From: Leptospira hartskeerlii
GTDB taxonomy: Bacteria > Spirochaetota > Leptospiria > Leptospirales > Leptospiraceae
Reading direction: 5' to 3'
Assembly: GCF_002811475.1 (NCBI RefSeq)
Contig: NZ_NPDL01000002.1
Span: forward strand, 1 to 64,000
DNA: 64,000 bases
Part shown: one piece after another, positions 18,728 to 29,967 of the stretch
Numbering within the stretch: position 1 is the stretch's first letter
How the letters are laid out: each line of letters begins with the position of its first letter
The notes under the pieces: generated by a model
Told to the model about the DNA's origin: nothing
The model's database searches: none
Seen by the model: only the letters and a program-made list of their open reading frames with translations
Translations under genes and position numbers: made by a program

Positions 18728-19139
18728 GCGAGGCGTCCTTGGATCTTCCTATAGGACGAATAATTAATTTCCAATCTTTCGGATTACAAAAAATAGAAGT
18801 AAAATCATAGTAAGCAAAGCAAAAAATTTTCACAGACTGTAGTTTAGTAAATTTATTTCAAGTATCCCTCAGTTGAGGTAATGACAAATAACGCAACCGC
18901 CAAATTCGAAATGACTTCTTGTATGTAGCGTTGGGATGGCGTATCCGCCGAGACTTGGGCGGATTTTTACGCGACAGCGATCGTAGCGGAAATCCCGCGT
19001 AGCGGATTGGAGCGTAGAGCGCGGCGCGAGCAAAGCGAAGCGAGTCGCCCATCATTCGAACAAAAGAAGTAAAAGCTCGTTGACAGGCTGCCTGGGTACG
19101 AAAATCTGGGTCTAATCCCTGAATAGGAAGTAGAGATCC
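18728..19139. other. Intergenic region with GC-rich modular repeat and rpsT leader
   Basis: The first part is A+T-rich. From about 18920 to 19055 the DNA is strikingly G+C-rich and built from short echoing units such as GCGATCGTAGCGGAAATCCC and AGCGGATTGGAGCG, with no believable coding frame. A 7-bp hairpin ATCCGCC/GGCGGAT (18943-18964) followed by TTTTT looks like a weak plus-strand terminator. TTGACA at 19080-19085 is a candidate -35 for rpsT, but its -10 is weak. AGGAAG at 19125-19130 precedes the rpsT start. Confidence 0.4.
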
Positions 19140-19409
19140 TTGGCGAATATTAAATCTTCAGAAAAAGATATCCGTAGAACGAAACGCAGAAATGCGGCGA
19201 ATTCTCAAAACAGGAATCGCCTTAGGACCCAAGCTAAAAAGATCCTAAAAGCGCTCCAAGACGGAGAGAAAGACTCCTTAAAATCTTTGTTCGGACAATA
19301 TTCTTCTCTTCTGGACAAAGCTGCGAAAACCAACCTGATCCACTCTAAAAATGCAGATCGCAAAAAGAGTCGGATGGCATTGCGTATCAATCAGGCTGCA
19401 ACCGCATAA
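19140..19409 (+). CDS. rpsT: Ribosomal protein S20
   Basis: An 89-residue basic protein that begins Met-Ala-Asn-Ile-Lys-Ser-Ser and carries the S20 signature R-R-N-A-A-N ... R-T-x-x-K-K. It binds 16S rRNA in the small subunit. The start codon is TTG with AGGAAG 9 bases upstream; E. coli rpsT also uses a UUG start, which is linked there to autogenous control. A tRNA-Val gene follows after 16 bp. Confidence 0.93.
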   Translation: MANIKSSEKDIRRTKRRNAANSQNRNRLRTQAKKILKALQDGEKDSLKSLFGQYSSLLDKAAKTNLIHSKNADRKKSRMALRINQAATA

Positions 19410-19425
19410 TAACCGTAATCATTAC

Positions 19426-19498
<73 letters not shown>

Positions 19499-19535
19499 TG
19501 TTCTCATCCCAATTTAAAAAACATTCCTCGGAATC

Positions 19536-20927
19536 ATGGCTCTAAATCATCAAAAACCGGTCTTCCAACACCCGGATTTGATGGTTTCAGTGTCCGGAAT
19601 CCGGGGAATCATTCCCACCGGATTAAGTCCCGACGTAATTTTCCATTCACTCATGGCTTTTGGGTCCAGACTCAAAGGTAATACAGTAGTCATCGGAAGA
19701 GATTCTCGTCCGAGCGGTGCTTATATAGAAAATATCGCGATCGGGATTATGCTCGCAATGGGCAAAAATGTGATCCGTTTGGGGATTGTTCCTACTCCTA
19801 CTGTCAAAGCAGTGGTGGCCCAGTCCGGTGCTGCCGGTGGGATCATGATCTCCGCTTCTCATAATCCGGTGATCTGGAATGCATTTAAGTTTATCGGCCC
19901 AGGCGGATTTTTTACAAATGCGCAAGATCTAGAAGCTCTGTTAGATCTGGTCCGAAAAGAAGATTATAAACCTTTCCAATTCAAACCGAATACAGATGTG
20001 GAAGATGGAACCGACAGGATCCAAGCGCATATCGACTCCGTTTTAGCTCGAGTAAACGTATCTGCGATCAAACGTAAAAAATTTACGGTATTTCTGGATG
20101 CAGTCAACGGCGGGGGGAGTTTCGTTTTACCTGAATTGTTAAGTCGCTTGGGTTGTAAGGTGATTTTGCAACATTGTACTCCTGATGGAACATTTCCTCG
20201 TCCACCTGAACCTACACCTGACGCACTCAAACAATCTTCTCGTCTGATCAAAAAATCGAAGGCAGATATCGGTTTCGCTTTGGATCCGGATGCGGACAGA
20301 CTTGTAGTTTTATCTCCTAAAAAGGGAGCTATCTCAGAAGAATTAACTCTTCCTCTGAGTTTTATGTCCTACCTTGCTTCTAACTCTCTTCCGAAGAAGG
20401 CGTCCATCACTGTGAACCTTTCCACAAGTTTTGTGAACGATTGGGTCGCTGACTCTGTTGGAATTCCGACTTATCGATCTAAGGTGGGAGAAGCCAACGT
20501 TGTTGCAGAAATGATACACCGTAAGTCGGTTTTTGGAGGAGAAGGAAACGGAGGAGTCATCGATCCGGCGATCCCTTCTTTCGGTAGAGACTCTCTTTCG
20601 GGGGTGGCTCATATACTGAATCTGCTTGCCCTAAAGGGGGAAGATGCTGAAACTGTGATAGGTAGTCTTCCTGCAGTCCATATGCGTAAAATCGCCTATA
20701 AGATCGCGGGGCAGAAGACGGAGCAGATTTATTCTAAGTTTCGCAGCGCCTTCTCCGAATATAAAGAAGATTCGAGAGACGGTTTACGTTTAGCGAACCA
20801 GGACTCTTGGATACATATTCGACCTTCGAATACCGAGCCGATCCTCCGGTTGATTGGAGAGGCCAGAACCAAAAAGGATCTGGAATCCCTTTTAAATAAA
20901 GCCGGAAAGATCATGGAGAATTCATAA
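19536..20927 (+). CDS. glmM: Phosphoglucosamine mutase-like phosphohexomutase
   Basis: A 463-residue alpha-D-phosphohexomutase. The phosphoserine loop is M-I-S-A-S-H-N-P (about residue 108), the Mg loop D-P-D-A-D-R-L (about 249), and the phosphate-binding loop R-P-S-N-T-E-P near the C-terminus. Phosphomannomutase and phosphoglucosamine mutase share these motifs. I favour glmM because glmS follows only three bases after the stop and a GlmU-like gene comes next, which makes a complete route from fructose-6-phosphate toward UDP-GlcNAc. Confidence 0.8.
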   Translation: MALNHQKPVFQHPDLMVSVSGIRGIIPTGLSPDVIFHSLMAFGSRLKGNTVVIGRDSRPSGAYIENIAIGIMLAMGKNVIRLGIVPTPTVKAVVAQSGAAGGIMISASHNPVIWNAFKFIGPGGFFTNAQDLEALLDLVRKEDYKPFQFKPNTDVEDGTDRIQAHIDSVLARVNVSAIKRKKFTVFLDAVNGGGSFVLPELLSRLGCKVILQHCTPDGTFPRPPEPTPDALKQSSRLIKKSKADIGFALDPDADRLVVLSPKKGAISEELTLPLSFMSYLASNSLPKKASITVNLSTSFVNDWVADSVGIPTYRSKVGEANVVAEMIHRKSVFGGEGNGGVIDPAIPSFGRDSLSGVAHILNLLALKGEDAETVIGSLPAVHMRKIAYKIAGQKTEQIYSKFRSAFSEYKEDSRDGLRLANQDSWIHIRPSNTEPILRLIGEARTKKDLESLLNKAGKIMENS

Positions 20928-20930
20928 TAT

Positions 20931-22763
<1,833 letters not shown>

Positions 22764-22768
22764 TGAGC

Positions 22769-23812
22769 GTGGGCAGAATTCAGAGAATTTGGATCGATGA
22801 GAGGGAAACTCCTCCCGGTTTGGGAGCCTTGACCAGGATCCGATCTTTCTCGGAGATTCGAGATGGGGTTTTGACTCCGCTCCAACGTTTAAAAGAGCAG
22901 TATCCCGATTCAAAGATACTGTATTCAAATTCCAATTCTGCCTTCCAGAAAACATTCTTCGAAAGAAATCCGAAAATATCTGAATACGATGGTAAGGATG
23001 TAGATCTAATCATCCGTCCTGAGGAATTTCTACCTTGGAAATCCTTGGATTCCGTAGGCAAAAACATAGAGCAGGATTTGGAAAATCATAAGGACCTACG
23101 TAAATGGGCCCGCAAACTCAAGGTAAAATCAGGTGATTTCCAAGTAGTAGGAAAATCAAAACACGTTCATATCCATCCATCCGCTAAAATTTATCCAGGT
23201 GTCGTCATTGATGTAACCTCAGGGCCTGTGATCATTGATAAAGATGCAAAAGTAACTTCTTTCAGCTTTTTAGAAGGTCCGTTATACGTAGGCCAAGGCA
23301 CTCATGTGGACAATGCGCGAATCACCGGAAATACTTCCATTGGGAACGTGTGCAGGATAGGCGGAGAAGTCGGCGACAGTGTTATATTAGATTTTACGAA
23401 TAAACATCACGAAGGGTTCCTCGGGCATTCCGTGGTGGGAAGTTGGGTCAATCTGGGAGCGTTATCCACTACCTCCGATCTAAAGAACAACTACGGTGTG
23501 GTCAAGATCAGAGAAGAACATTCTGAGGTCACAACCGGTTCCATCAAGTTCGGTTCTATTATTGGAGATTTTTCCAAGATAGGGATCGGAGTGATGTTGA
23601 ATACAGGAACAGTAATAGACTTCGGATGTAATGTGATCTCTTCTAGGGCGAGCGGATATCTTCCTCCTTTTATTTGGGCGGATGGACAACCTTATATCTT
23701 AGATCTATTCCTTCGTGATTCTCGCAAGATTATGGCAAGAAGGAACAGAGAACTTTCTCATTCCGAATCTGAACTTATTAGAATTTTATACGAAACCAAG
23801 GTCCGGAAATAA
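22769..23812 (+). CDS. GlmU-like left-handed beta-helix protein
   Basis: A protein of about 347 residues. The first 100 residues resemble a reduced sugar-nucleotidyltransferase domain, without the G-x-G-T-x-M loop of true GlmU, and residues about 125-320 form hexapeptide repeats of an acetyltransferase beta-helix. This organisation matches the GlmU-family proteins of Bacteroidetes. Two GTG starts are possible: 22763 shares a base with the glmS stop, and 22769 has GGAG 8 bases upstream, which I prefer. It probably supplies N-acetylation of glucosamine-1-phosphate; uridylyl transfer is doubtful. Confidence 0.72.
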   Translation: MGRIQRIWIDERETPPGLGALTRIRSFSEIRDGVLTPLQRLKEQYPDSKILYSNSNSAFQKTFFERNPKISEYDGKDVDLIIRPEEFLPWKSLDSVGKNIEQDLENHKDLRKWARKLKVKSGDFQVVGKSKHVHIHPSAKIYPGVVIDVTSGPVIIDKDAKVTSFSFLEGPLYVGQGTHVDNARITGNTSIGNVCRIGGEVGDSVILDFTNKHHEGFLGHSVVGSWVNLGALSTTSDLKNNYGVVKIREEHSEVTTGSIKFGSIIGDFSKIGIGVMLNTGTVIDFGCNVISSRASGYLPPFIWADGQPYILDLFLRDSRKIMARRNRELSHSESELIRILYETKVRK

Positions 23813-23830
23813 AAAAGGACCGGAGGCTCC

Positions 23831-25438
23831 ATGGAAGTTTTGGAATCGCGTATTAGTACGTCTTCCCCTGAATATAAAGAGAATTTCAAAGATCTTTCAG
23901 AGAAGGTCGCGGATTTACGTAAACTTCTCCAAAAAGCCGGACAAGGCGGAGGAGAAAAATCCATCCAGAAACATAAGGGCCGAGGAAAGCTCACTGCAAG
24001 AGAAAGGATACAAGGACTAATAGATCCGAATACTCCTTTCTTGGAATTCTCTGCGTTAGCAGGGGAGAAGGTTTATGCGGATGATGTTCCTTCTGCAGGG
24101 ATCGTAACTGGGATCGGTAAAATTTCAGGAACTCCTTGTGTAATCGTTGCGAACGATGCCACAGTAAAAGGTGGGACTTATTATCCACTTACTGTCAAAA
24201 AACATATCCGCGCACAAGAGATTGCGTTAGAGAATCGTCTTCCTTGCGTGTACCTTGTGGATTCGGGAGGAGCATTTCTTCCGATGCAGGATGATGTATT
24301 CCCTGATAAATGGCATTTCGGTAGGATCTTTTATAACCAAGCAAATCTTTCCAGAATGGGGATCCCTCAGATCTCTGTCGTAATGGGAAGTTGTACAGCA
24401 GGTGGCGCGTACATTCCTGCAATGTCCGACGAATCAGTGATCGTAAAAGGAAACGGTACTATTTTCTTAGGCGGACCCCCTCTTGTAAAAGCTGCAACTG
24501 GAGAGATCGTTACTCCGGAAGAATTGGGTGGCGCCGATGTTCACTGTAGGATTTCAGGTGTGACCGACCATTATGCGGAGAATGATCCGCACGCACTCGA
24601 GATCGCTAGACATATCGTTTCCAGTTTGGGAGCGAGGGCAAAGAAATTAGAAGAGCAGATCTATTATGAAGAACCTCTTTATCCGTCCGAAGAAATCTAC
24701 GGGATTATCCAAAAGGATATTCGCAAACCTTATGATGTGAGAGAAGTGATCGCGAGAGTGGTAGACGGTTCCAGATTCCAAGAATTCAAAAAATATTATG
24801 GAACTACGATAGTCACAGGTTTTGCGAATATTTACGGAAAGACTGTGGGTATTATTGCGAACAACGGAGTTCTATTTTCCGAAAGTTCTTTGAAAGCGGC
24901 TCATTTCATCCAGCTTTGTAACCAGAGAGAGATCCCTTTACTCTTCCTACAGAACATCACAGGTTTTATGGTAGGGAAGAAATACGAGAACTCAGGGATT
25001 GCAAAAGACGGCGCCAAAATGGTAAACGCAGTCTCTACATCTGTAGTTCCTAAATACACTGTTGTGATCGGTGGTTCTTATGGAGCTGGAAATTATGGAA
25101 TGTGCGGACGCGCATTCGGGCCTAGATTTTTGTGGATGTGGCCAAACGCTCGAATTTCCGTGATGGGAGGAGAACAGGCGGCAAACGTTTTACTCACTGT
25201 GAAGCAGGAACAATTGGAGAAGGAAGGGAAATCGCTTTCCGCTGCAGAACAAACAGAATTCAAGAGACCTATATTAGAAGATTATGATAATCGCTCTTCT
25301 TGTATTTATTCTACCGCAAGACTTTGGGACGATGGTGTTCTGGATCCTGCTCGTACAAGAGAAGCATTAGGTTTGGCATTGTATTCCGACCTTTCTCCTA
25401 AAGGTATAGAACCTTCTTACGCAATCTTCCGGATGTGA
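23831..25438 (+). CDS. Acyl-CoA carboxylase carboxyltransferase subunit, methylcrotonyl-CoA type
   Basis: A 535-residue biotin-dependent carboxyltransferase. The N-terminal half has [10 protein letters not shown] and G-S-C-T-A-G-G-A-Y, and the C-terminal half has Q-N-I-T-G-F-M-V-G and [13 protein letters not shown]. The [11 protein letters not shown] block and the chain length are closest to methylcrotonyl-CoA carboxylase beta, in leucine breakdown; geranyl-CoA carboxylase is an alternative. GGAGG lies just upstream. No biotin carboxylase subunit lies in the window. Confidence 0.85.
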   Translation: MEVLESRISTSSPEYKENFKDLSEKVADLRKLLQKAGQGGGEKSIQKHKGRGKLTARERIQGLIDPNTPFLEFSALAGEKVYADDVPSAGIVTGIGKISGTPCVIVANDATVKGGTYYPLTVKKHIRAQEIALENRLPCVYLVDSGGAFLPMQDDVFPDKWHFGRIFYNQANLSRMGIPQISVVMGSCTAGGAYIPAMSDESVIVKGNGTIFLGGPPLVKAATGEIVTPEELGGADVHCRISGVTDHYAENDPHALEIARHIVSSLGARAKKLEEQIYYEEPLYPSEEIYGIIQKDIRKPYDVREVIARVVDGSRFQEFKKYYGTTIVTGFANIYGKTVGIIANNGVLFSESSLKAAHFIQLCNQREIPLLFLQNITGFMVGKKYENSGIAKDGAKMVNAVSTSVVPKYTVVIGGSYGAGNYGMCGRAFGPRFLWMWPNARISVMGGEQAANVLLTVKQEQLEKEGKSLSAAEQTEFKRPILEDYDNRSSCIYSTARLWDDGVLDPARTREALGLALYSDLSPKGIEPSYAIFRM

Positions 25439-25497
25439 TTTTCCTCCGGAAGAATGATACCTAAGTATCGTTTTTACTTCTAAAATTTTATTTTTCT

Positions 25498-25518
25498 GGC
25501 AGATTCCAAAAATCTGCC
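25498..25518. promoter_or_regulatory. Perfect 8-bp palindrome upstream of amtB (candidate enhancer)
   Basis: GGCAGATT-CCAAA-AATCTGCC forms a perfect inverted repeat about 180 bp upstream of the sigma-54-like promoter, the usual position for an enhancer-binding-protein site. A shortened echo (CAGATTCC ... TCTGC) occurs at 25638-25653. No T-tract follows, so a terminator is less likely. The region from 25439 to 25743 holds no gene. Confidence 0.4.
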
Positions 25519-25687
25519 TAATATGTACGCAAACTGCTAGGCTGCATTTGGGAATTTTCTACCGGAACTAGGGAAAAGACTGCCTCAGATAAAAATTCGG
25601 GTCTCTTTTTCTAGAGAAAACCTCATTTAAGCGCCTTCAGATTCCTATTCTGCTTTTTTAATCTTTTTTTGGACTAATTTTTAATTC

Positions 25688-25703
25688 AGGTACTCTTCTT
25701 GCA
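25688..25703 (+). promoter_or_regulatory. Sigma-54-type -24/-12 promoter of amtB
   Basis: AGGTACTCTTCTTGCA fits the GG-N10-GC rule (GG 25689-25690, GC 25701-25702) and matches TGGCAC-N5-TTGCA at most -12 and several -24 positions. Ammonium-transporter/PII operons are classic targets of sigma-54 with NtrC-type activators. Transcription would start near 25713, just before the amtB start. Confidence 0.55.
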
Positions 25704-25743
25704 TCATTTCGATTAAACATATTTCGAGATGAGATTTGAGAAA

Positions 25744-27042
25744 ATGAAAATTGCCCAAAAACTTATCGCGCTCTTGATCTTAATCGCTCCAGTACTGATC
25801 TGGGGTCAAGACGCCACACCAGCACCAGCCGCACCTGCTGCCCCCACTTTGGATAAAGGGGATACCGCATGGATGATCGTGGCTTCCACTTTCGTGTTCT
25901 TCATGATCCCAGGACTCGCGCTGTTCTACGGCGGTATCGTAAGATCTAAGAACGTTCTTTCTACAATGATGCATAGCTTTGTTGCGATACTTGTCTTAAC
26001 TATTCAATGGACAGTATTCGGTTACAGCTTAGCATTCTCCGGCGATAGCCCATTTTTCGGTGATTTTCAACTTTTACTGTTGAACGGTATTACCGACGAA
26101 ACATTGGAAGGAACGATCCCGAAATACATTCACTTCCTATTCCAAGGAATGTTTGCGTTAATCACTCCGGCCCTAATTTCCGGTGCGATCGCAGAAAGAG
26201 TGAAACTTTCCGGTTATATCGTATTCATTCTAGCATGGTCTACCTTGGTTTACGATCCAGTCGCACACTGGGTATGGTCCGCTAACGGTTGGCTTTTCAA
26301 AAAGACCGCTCTTGATTTCGCGGGTGGAACAGTGGTTCACTTGATTTCCGGTATCGCAGGTTTGGCCGCAGCAATCGTACTCGGAAAACGTAAAGGAGAA
26401 GGTCCTGCACTTATCGCTCCGAACAATTTGACTTACACCTTGATCGGTGCAGGATTCCTGTGGTTCGGATGGTTTGGATTTAACGCAGGTTCCGGTCTTG
26501 CTACAAATGGTCAAGCTGCCAGAGCTTTCGTTGTAACTCTTGTCGCTCCTGCAACAGCAGGTGCCGTTTGGTTATTGATCGAATATCTTCACACTAAAAA
26601 AGCTACTGCTCTTGGAGCAGCTTCCGGGATCGTTGCAGGTCTGGTTGTGATCACTCCTGCTGCAGGATTCGTGGACGCTACCGGTGCATTGATTATGGGA
26701 GCAATCGTATCTCCTATTTGCTACGGTGCTATCCTTTTGAAAGGTAAACTCGGATATGATGACTCCTTGGACGCTTTCGGAATTCACGGCGTTGGTGGAG
26801 CTATCGGTGCGATCCTTACAGGTGTATTTGCACTTGCGAATTATATTCCTGAAGGAGTTACTCGCGGAGACCAAATTATCGTTCAGATCATCAGTGTTGT
26901 TGCAACCGGTGCTTACTCTGTCGTAGTATCCTTGATCTTGGTCTTTATCATCGACAAAACAATCGGATTCAGGATTTCAGAAGAGAAAGAGATTGCTGGA
27001 CTCGATTCCGAGATTCACGGAGAAAAAGGTTATATTATATAA
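25744..27042 (+). CDS. amtB: Ammonium transporter AmtB
   Basis: A protein of about 432 residues. A signal peptide, typical of Amt proteins (about 1-21), is followed by a Pro/Ala-rich linker and eleven membrane helices. The Amt signatures W-M-I-V-A-S-T-F-V-F-F-M, D-F-A-G-G-T-V-V-H-L, G-F-N-A-G-S and D-x-F-G-I-H-G-V-G-G are visible and include the pore histidines. It conducts ammonium/ammonia inward. I favour the ATG at 25744, where the signal peptide begins M-K-I-A-Q-K; 25729 is an alternative. glnK follows 36 bp later, so both share the upstream sigma-54-like promoter. Confidence 0.93.
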   Translation: MKIAQKLIALLILIAPVLIWGQDATPAPAAPAAPTLDKGDTAWMIVASTFVFFMIPGLALFYGGIVRSKNVLSTMMHSFVAILVLTIQWTVFGYSLAFSGDSPFFGDFQLLLLNGITDETLEGTIPKYIHFLFQGMFALITPALISGAIAERVKLSGYIVFILAWSTLVYDPVAHWVWSANGWLFKKTALDFAGGTVVHLISGIAGLAAAIVLGKRKGEGPALIAPNNLTYTLIGAGFLWFGWFGFNAGSGLATNGQAARAFVVTLVAPATAGAVWLLIEYLHTKKATALGAASGIVAGLVVITPAAGFVDATGALIMGAIVSPICYGAILLKGKLGYDDSLDAFGIHGVGGAIGAILTGVFALANYIPEGVTRGDQIIVQIISVVATGAYSVVVSLILVFIIDKTIGFRISEEKEIAGLDSEIHGEKGYII

Positions 27043-27077
27043 CCTTTTGAATTTATACATTAAGTAAAGGAGAGCAT

Positions 27078-27422
27078 ATGAAATTAATCGTAGCAATTAT
27101 CCAGCCCCATAAACTGGAAGAGGTTAAAGCGGAGCTTACTAAGAATGAAATTTATAGACTTACCGTAAGCGACGTGCAAGGCTACGGGCAGCAAAAAGGT
27201 AAAACCGAAGTATTTCGTGGACATGAATACCAAGTTAACCTTCTTAGAAAAGTAAGATTGGAGATCGCGGTTAACGACGAGTTCGTAAAACCTACCGTTG
27301 ATGCGATCTTAAAAGCTGCCAAAACCGGCGATGGAAAGATCGGAGACGGAAAAATTTTGATTCTTCCTCTCGAAGATGTGATCCGCATCCGCACCGGAGA
27401 AAGAGGAAGCTCAGCGATTTAA
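27078..27422 (+). CDS. glnK: PII nitrogen regulatory protein
   Basis: A 114-residue PII protein. The T-loop has Tyr51 (R-G-H-E-Y) and E44-V-F-R-G, with K-G-K-T before it, and the C-terminus ends G-E-R-G-S-S-A-I. It senses ATP/ADP and 2-oxoglutarate and blocks AmtB by inserting its T-loop. AAGGAG lies upstream and the gene follows amtB, the classical amtB-glnK pairing, which argues for GlnK over GlnB. A strong terminator follows. Confidence 0.93.
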   Translation: MKLIVAIIQPHKLEEVKAELTKNEIYRLTVSDVQGYGQQKGKTEVFRGHEYQVNLLRKVRLEIAVNDEFVKPTVDAILKAAKTGDGKIGDGKILILPLEDVIRIRTGERGSSAI

Positions 27423-27453
27423 TTCTTCCCCAATACGAGTCGAAACTAGCTTC

Positions 27454-27480
27454 GGGGTCGGTGATACCGGCCCCATTTTT
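27454..27480 (+). terminator. Rho-independent terminator after glnK
   Basis: A 9-bp stem GGGGTCGGT/ACCGGCCCC with one G.T pair (27454-27462 and 27466-27474), a GAT loop and a TTTTT tail at 27476-27480. It ends the amtB-glnK transcript. Confidence 0.85.
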
Positions 27481-27555
27481 ATGTACGAACTTAATATCGT
27501 CTGTTTTTTGTTAGACGATCTGTTCTCAAAAGTGTATATCTAATCGGTGCGTCTC

Positions 27556-28347
27556 ATGATTAGATCTCTAAAATACTTCACTGTAGCATTTTACACGACA
27601 TTCTTATTAGGGTGTTTCTCTAATTATCAATCCGCATATGTAAATAATGGTGCAGGTCTTAGGATACGTTCCGCTCCAAAACTTTCTTCCGAGAAGATGG
27701 GAACGGTCCCTTATAAAGGAGAAGTAAAGATCCTCGAGAAGGACCAAAGATTGGCCCATATAGATGGATTCGAAAACTATTGGTATAAGGTTAAAAGTGA
27801 AGAAGGAGAAGGATGGGTTTTCGGAGGGTATTTAAGCTTTAAACATCCTGACTTTTTGCCTCCAGGTTCTAATTCATATACTGGATTAGTTTATCATCAT
27901 CCAATTCAATCTATAAAACTAATTCGTACTCATATCATAAACGAAGGCTTGTACTTAAATATTTACCAAGCGGATCCAAAACATATCTTCGCGTTTTTAG
28001 AGAGAAAGAATCAAATCTCCGAAAATATAACCGAATGGAGGATCTTGCATGCGATCACTTTGGACATTCCTCAAAAAGACGAAGAGATATTAAATCGGGT
28101 TACTGCCCAATGTTTTACTCCTGGACTGGATGGAAAAGAGATCATACTTGCGATCTTAAAAATACAAATGCGCAAGACAGGTGTAACGATCGGAAATCAC
28201 TACGAGTTGGCGTTGGATAAACTGAAAGTCCGTAAGGCATGGACTTTGAGTGAAGATGAGCTGTTTCTACAGCCGGTTCTGAAAACGAAAGGAATAGAAT
28301 GTACTATCTTCGATCCAGGGAACCAGCTGAAGGCGATTTCGGATTAA
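27556..28347 (+). CDS. SH3-domain lipoprotein, unknown function
   Basis: A protein of about 263 residues with a short signal peptide and lipobox L-L-G-C (near residue 20). Residues about 30-95 form a bacterial SH3 domain (G-L-R-I-R-S-A-P-K ... W-V-F-G-G-Y-L). The C-terminal 160 residues match no family I know. The frame can be opened at a GTG (27547), but the ATG at 27556 is the likelier start. It is probably a membrane-anchored cell-wall-binding protein. Confidence 0.65.
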   Translation: MIRSLKYFTVAFYTTFLLGCFSNYQSAYVNNGAGLRIRSAPKLSSEKMGTVPYKGEVKILEKDQRLAHIDGFENYWYKVKSEEGEGWVFGGYLSFKHPDFLPPGSNSYTGLVYHHPIQSIKLIRTHIINEGLYLNIYQADPKHIFAFLERKNQISENITEWRILHAITLDIPQKDEEILNRVTAQCFTPGLDGKEIILAILKIQMRKTGVTIGNHYELALDKLKVRKAWTLSEDELFLQPVLKTKGIECTIFDPGNQLKAISD

Positions 28348-28351
28348 AATA

Positions 28352-29215
28352 CTACAATTTCAATCTTACAAAACTATCCCTTCCGGAAAGATCCTTTTTT
28401 AGATCCGCTTCGGAGTATCCGAGAGAAAGTGCAGTTTCTTTTAGCCAAGTGGAATATCTAGGATGCGTTTCTAAATATAATCTGCCTTCTGGTTTTAGTT
28501 TGGACTTCGCTTCTGTTAGGATCTTAGTATGGAATCCTTGGAAATCGGATACAAATAAGGCAAGATGAGGCTCATAATCTGCAACGTCAGGCATGATTGT
28601 AGATTTATCTGCTTCAGGGATATAAGGCGGATTAGAAACGATCAGATCGAATTTGGTTTCGCCTGGAATGGGGGAGAGTAGGTCTCCATGATAAAGTTCG
28701 AAACTTCGTTCCGTATTTAAGATTTCTTGAATATTCTTTTTGTTGATCTCTAATGCAGATTCGGAAGCGTCCGTGAAGGAAACATTCCATTCTTTTCTGG
28801 CCTTGGCTAGGCTGATCCCAATACAACCGCTTCCTGAGCATAGGTCCAGGACTTCTAAGTTGTTTTCTTTGTTTGGATATTCTTCTAATACCCAGGCGAC
28901 TAGTTCTTCCGTTTCCGGTCTTGGGATCAGGACTGACTCGTTTACATGGAATTCCGAATCGAAGAACGCCTTCTTCCCTATGATATAAGCTGTAGGTCTG
29001 AATTTGGATCTTTGGACGATCCTTTCTCTATATTCGTCTTTTTCAGTTAAGGAAAGTGGCCTTTCGAAATCTATATAGAGTTTGACTCTTTGGATCTTGA
29101 GTAGGTCTGCGAGTAATATCTCCGCGTCCAATCTTGCGGAAGGTATGTTTTTCTTTTTTAGAAATTCTTCCGATTTCTTGAGTAGGTTCAGAACGTTGTC
29201 TTGGGAATCTGCCAT
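28352..29215 (-). CDS. prmC: Release factor glutamine methyltransferase
   Basis: A 287-residue SAM-dependent methyltransferase with the SAM loop [10 protein letters not shown] at about residue 120 and the substrate motif N-P-P-Y-I at about 185. It methylates the Gln of the GGQ motif in RF1/RF2. The N-terminal PrmC helical domain is present and the length is normal. It lies downstream of tRNA-Arg on the same strand and ends three bases from the convergent SH3-lipoprotein gene. Confidence 0.9.
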   Translation of the reverse strand: MADSQDNVLNLLKKSEEFLKKKNIPSARLDAEILLADLLKIQRVKLYIDFERPLSLTEKDEYRERIVQRSKFRPTAYIIGKKAFFDSEFHVNESVLIPRPETEELVAWVLEEYPNKENNLEVLDLCSGSGCIGISLAKARKEWNVSFTDASESALEINKKNIQEILNTERSFELYHGDLLSPIPGETKFDLIVSNPPYIPEADKSTIMPDVADYEPHLALFVSDFQGFHTKILTEAKSKLKPEGRLYLETHPRYSTWLKETALSLGYSEADLKKDLSGRDSFVRLKL

Positions 29216-29222
29216 GATTTGA

Positions 29223-29299
<77 letters not shown>

Positions 29300-29325
29300 T
29301 TTATCTTTAGAACGCGGGTTTTCTG

Positions 29326-29967
29326 TTAAGAAGGTTTGCGCTTCTGAGAGACTATTCTCTGGAAGTCGTTAATATTGTGAATTACGATTTTGTCGGAGTA
29401 TATCTCGATTTTACCGCTTTTAGCGAATTGGTTTACTACCTTCTGGACTTCTCCCACCGGTTGGGCGCACCAATCTGCCACATCTTCTACGGTAACGTTG
29501 AGCACGACTTCTTTGAATTCGGTATGCGTATGCATCTTTTCATACAACATTAAGAATACGTCGGCTACTTTTCCGATGATATCATCCAATAATAGAATGA
29601 GCAATCTTCGTTTTGCGTCGTAAATCCTTACGGAGAATATTGTGAGGATCTTGAGTGCAAGTGTAGGGTTCTTGGTCATCAATAGTTCGAAGTTTGCTCT
29701 ATTGAAATTCAGGACTTTCACTTCTGAGATTGCGATTGCGGTCGCACTTCTAGGTTGTTCTTCTAAGATCGCCATCTCTCCGAAGATATCTCCTTGTTCT
29801 AAGATATCTAAGGTTTTAATGGAATTCCCCACAGTTTTGGTGATCTTTACCTTTCCGGCTTGGATCAAAAAGAAATCGTTTCCTGGTTCATTTTCGCAGA
29901 ATATGATCTGGTTTGGTTCGAAAGTTTTTCCGAACTTTGAGAACATCGACTCGAGCATTAAATCCAT
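29326..29967 (-). CDS. Crp/Fnr-family cyclic-nucleotide-binding regulator
   Basis: A 213-residue protein. The N-terminal cNMP domain carries [10 protein letters not shown] ... P-R-S-A-T-A, which keeps the Glu and Arg of the cAMP phosphate cassette. The C-terminal part (about 150-205) is a winged helix ([19 protein letters not shown]), shaped like the Crp DNA-binding domain. It likely binds cAMP and DNA. Its start follows the upstream gene's stop directly (TAAATG), so the two are translationally coupled. Confidence 0.82.
   Translation of the reverse strand: MDLMLESMFSKFGKTFEPNQIIFCENEPGNDFFLIQAGKVKITKTVGNSIKTLDILEQGDIFGEMAILEEQPRSATAIAISEVKVLNFNRANFELLMTKNPTLALKILTIFSVRIYDAKRRLLILLLDDIIGKVADVFLMLYEKMHTHTEFKEVVLNVTVEDVADWCAQPVGEVQKVVNQFAKSGKIEIYSDKIVIHNINDFQRIVSQKRKPS

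Noticed and set aside
18858..19055. Open frame in the GC-rich intergenic repeat (minus strand)
   Set aside because: It reads through repeated units and a hairpin, and has no ribosome binding site or homologue I recognise.
25425..25453. Inverted repeat TCTTCCGGA/TCCGGAAGA at the end of the carboxyltransferase gene as a terminator
   Set aside because: The stem is good but the following bases (ATGATACC) have no T-tract, so I do not call it a terminator.
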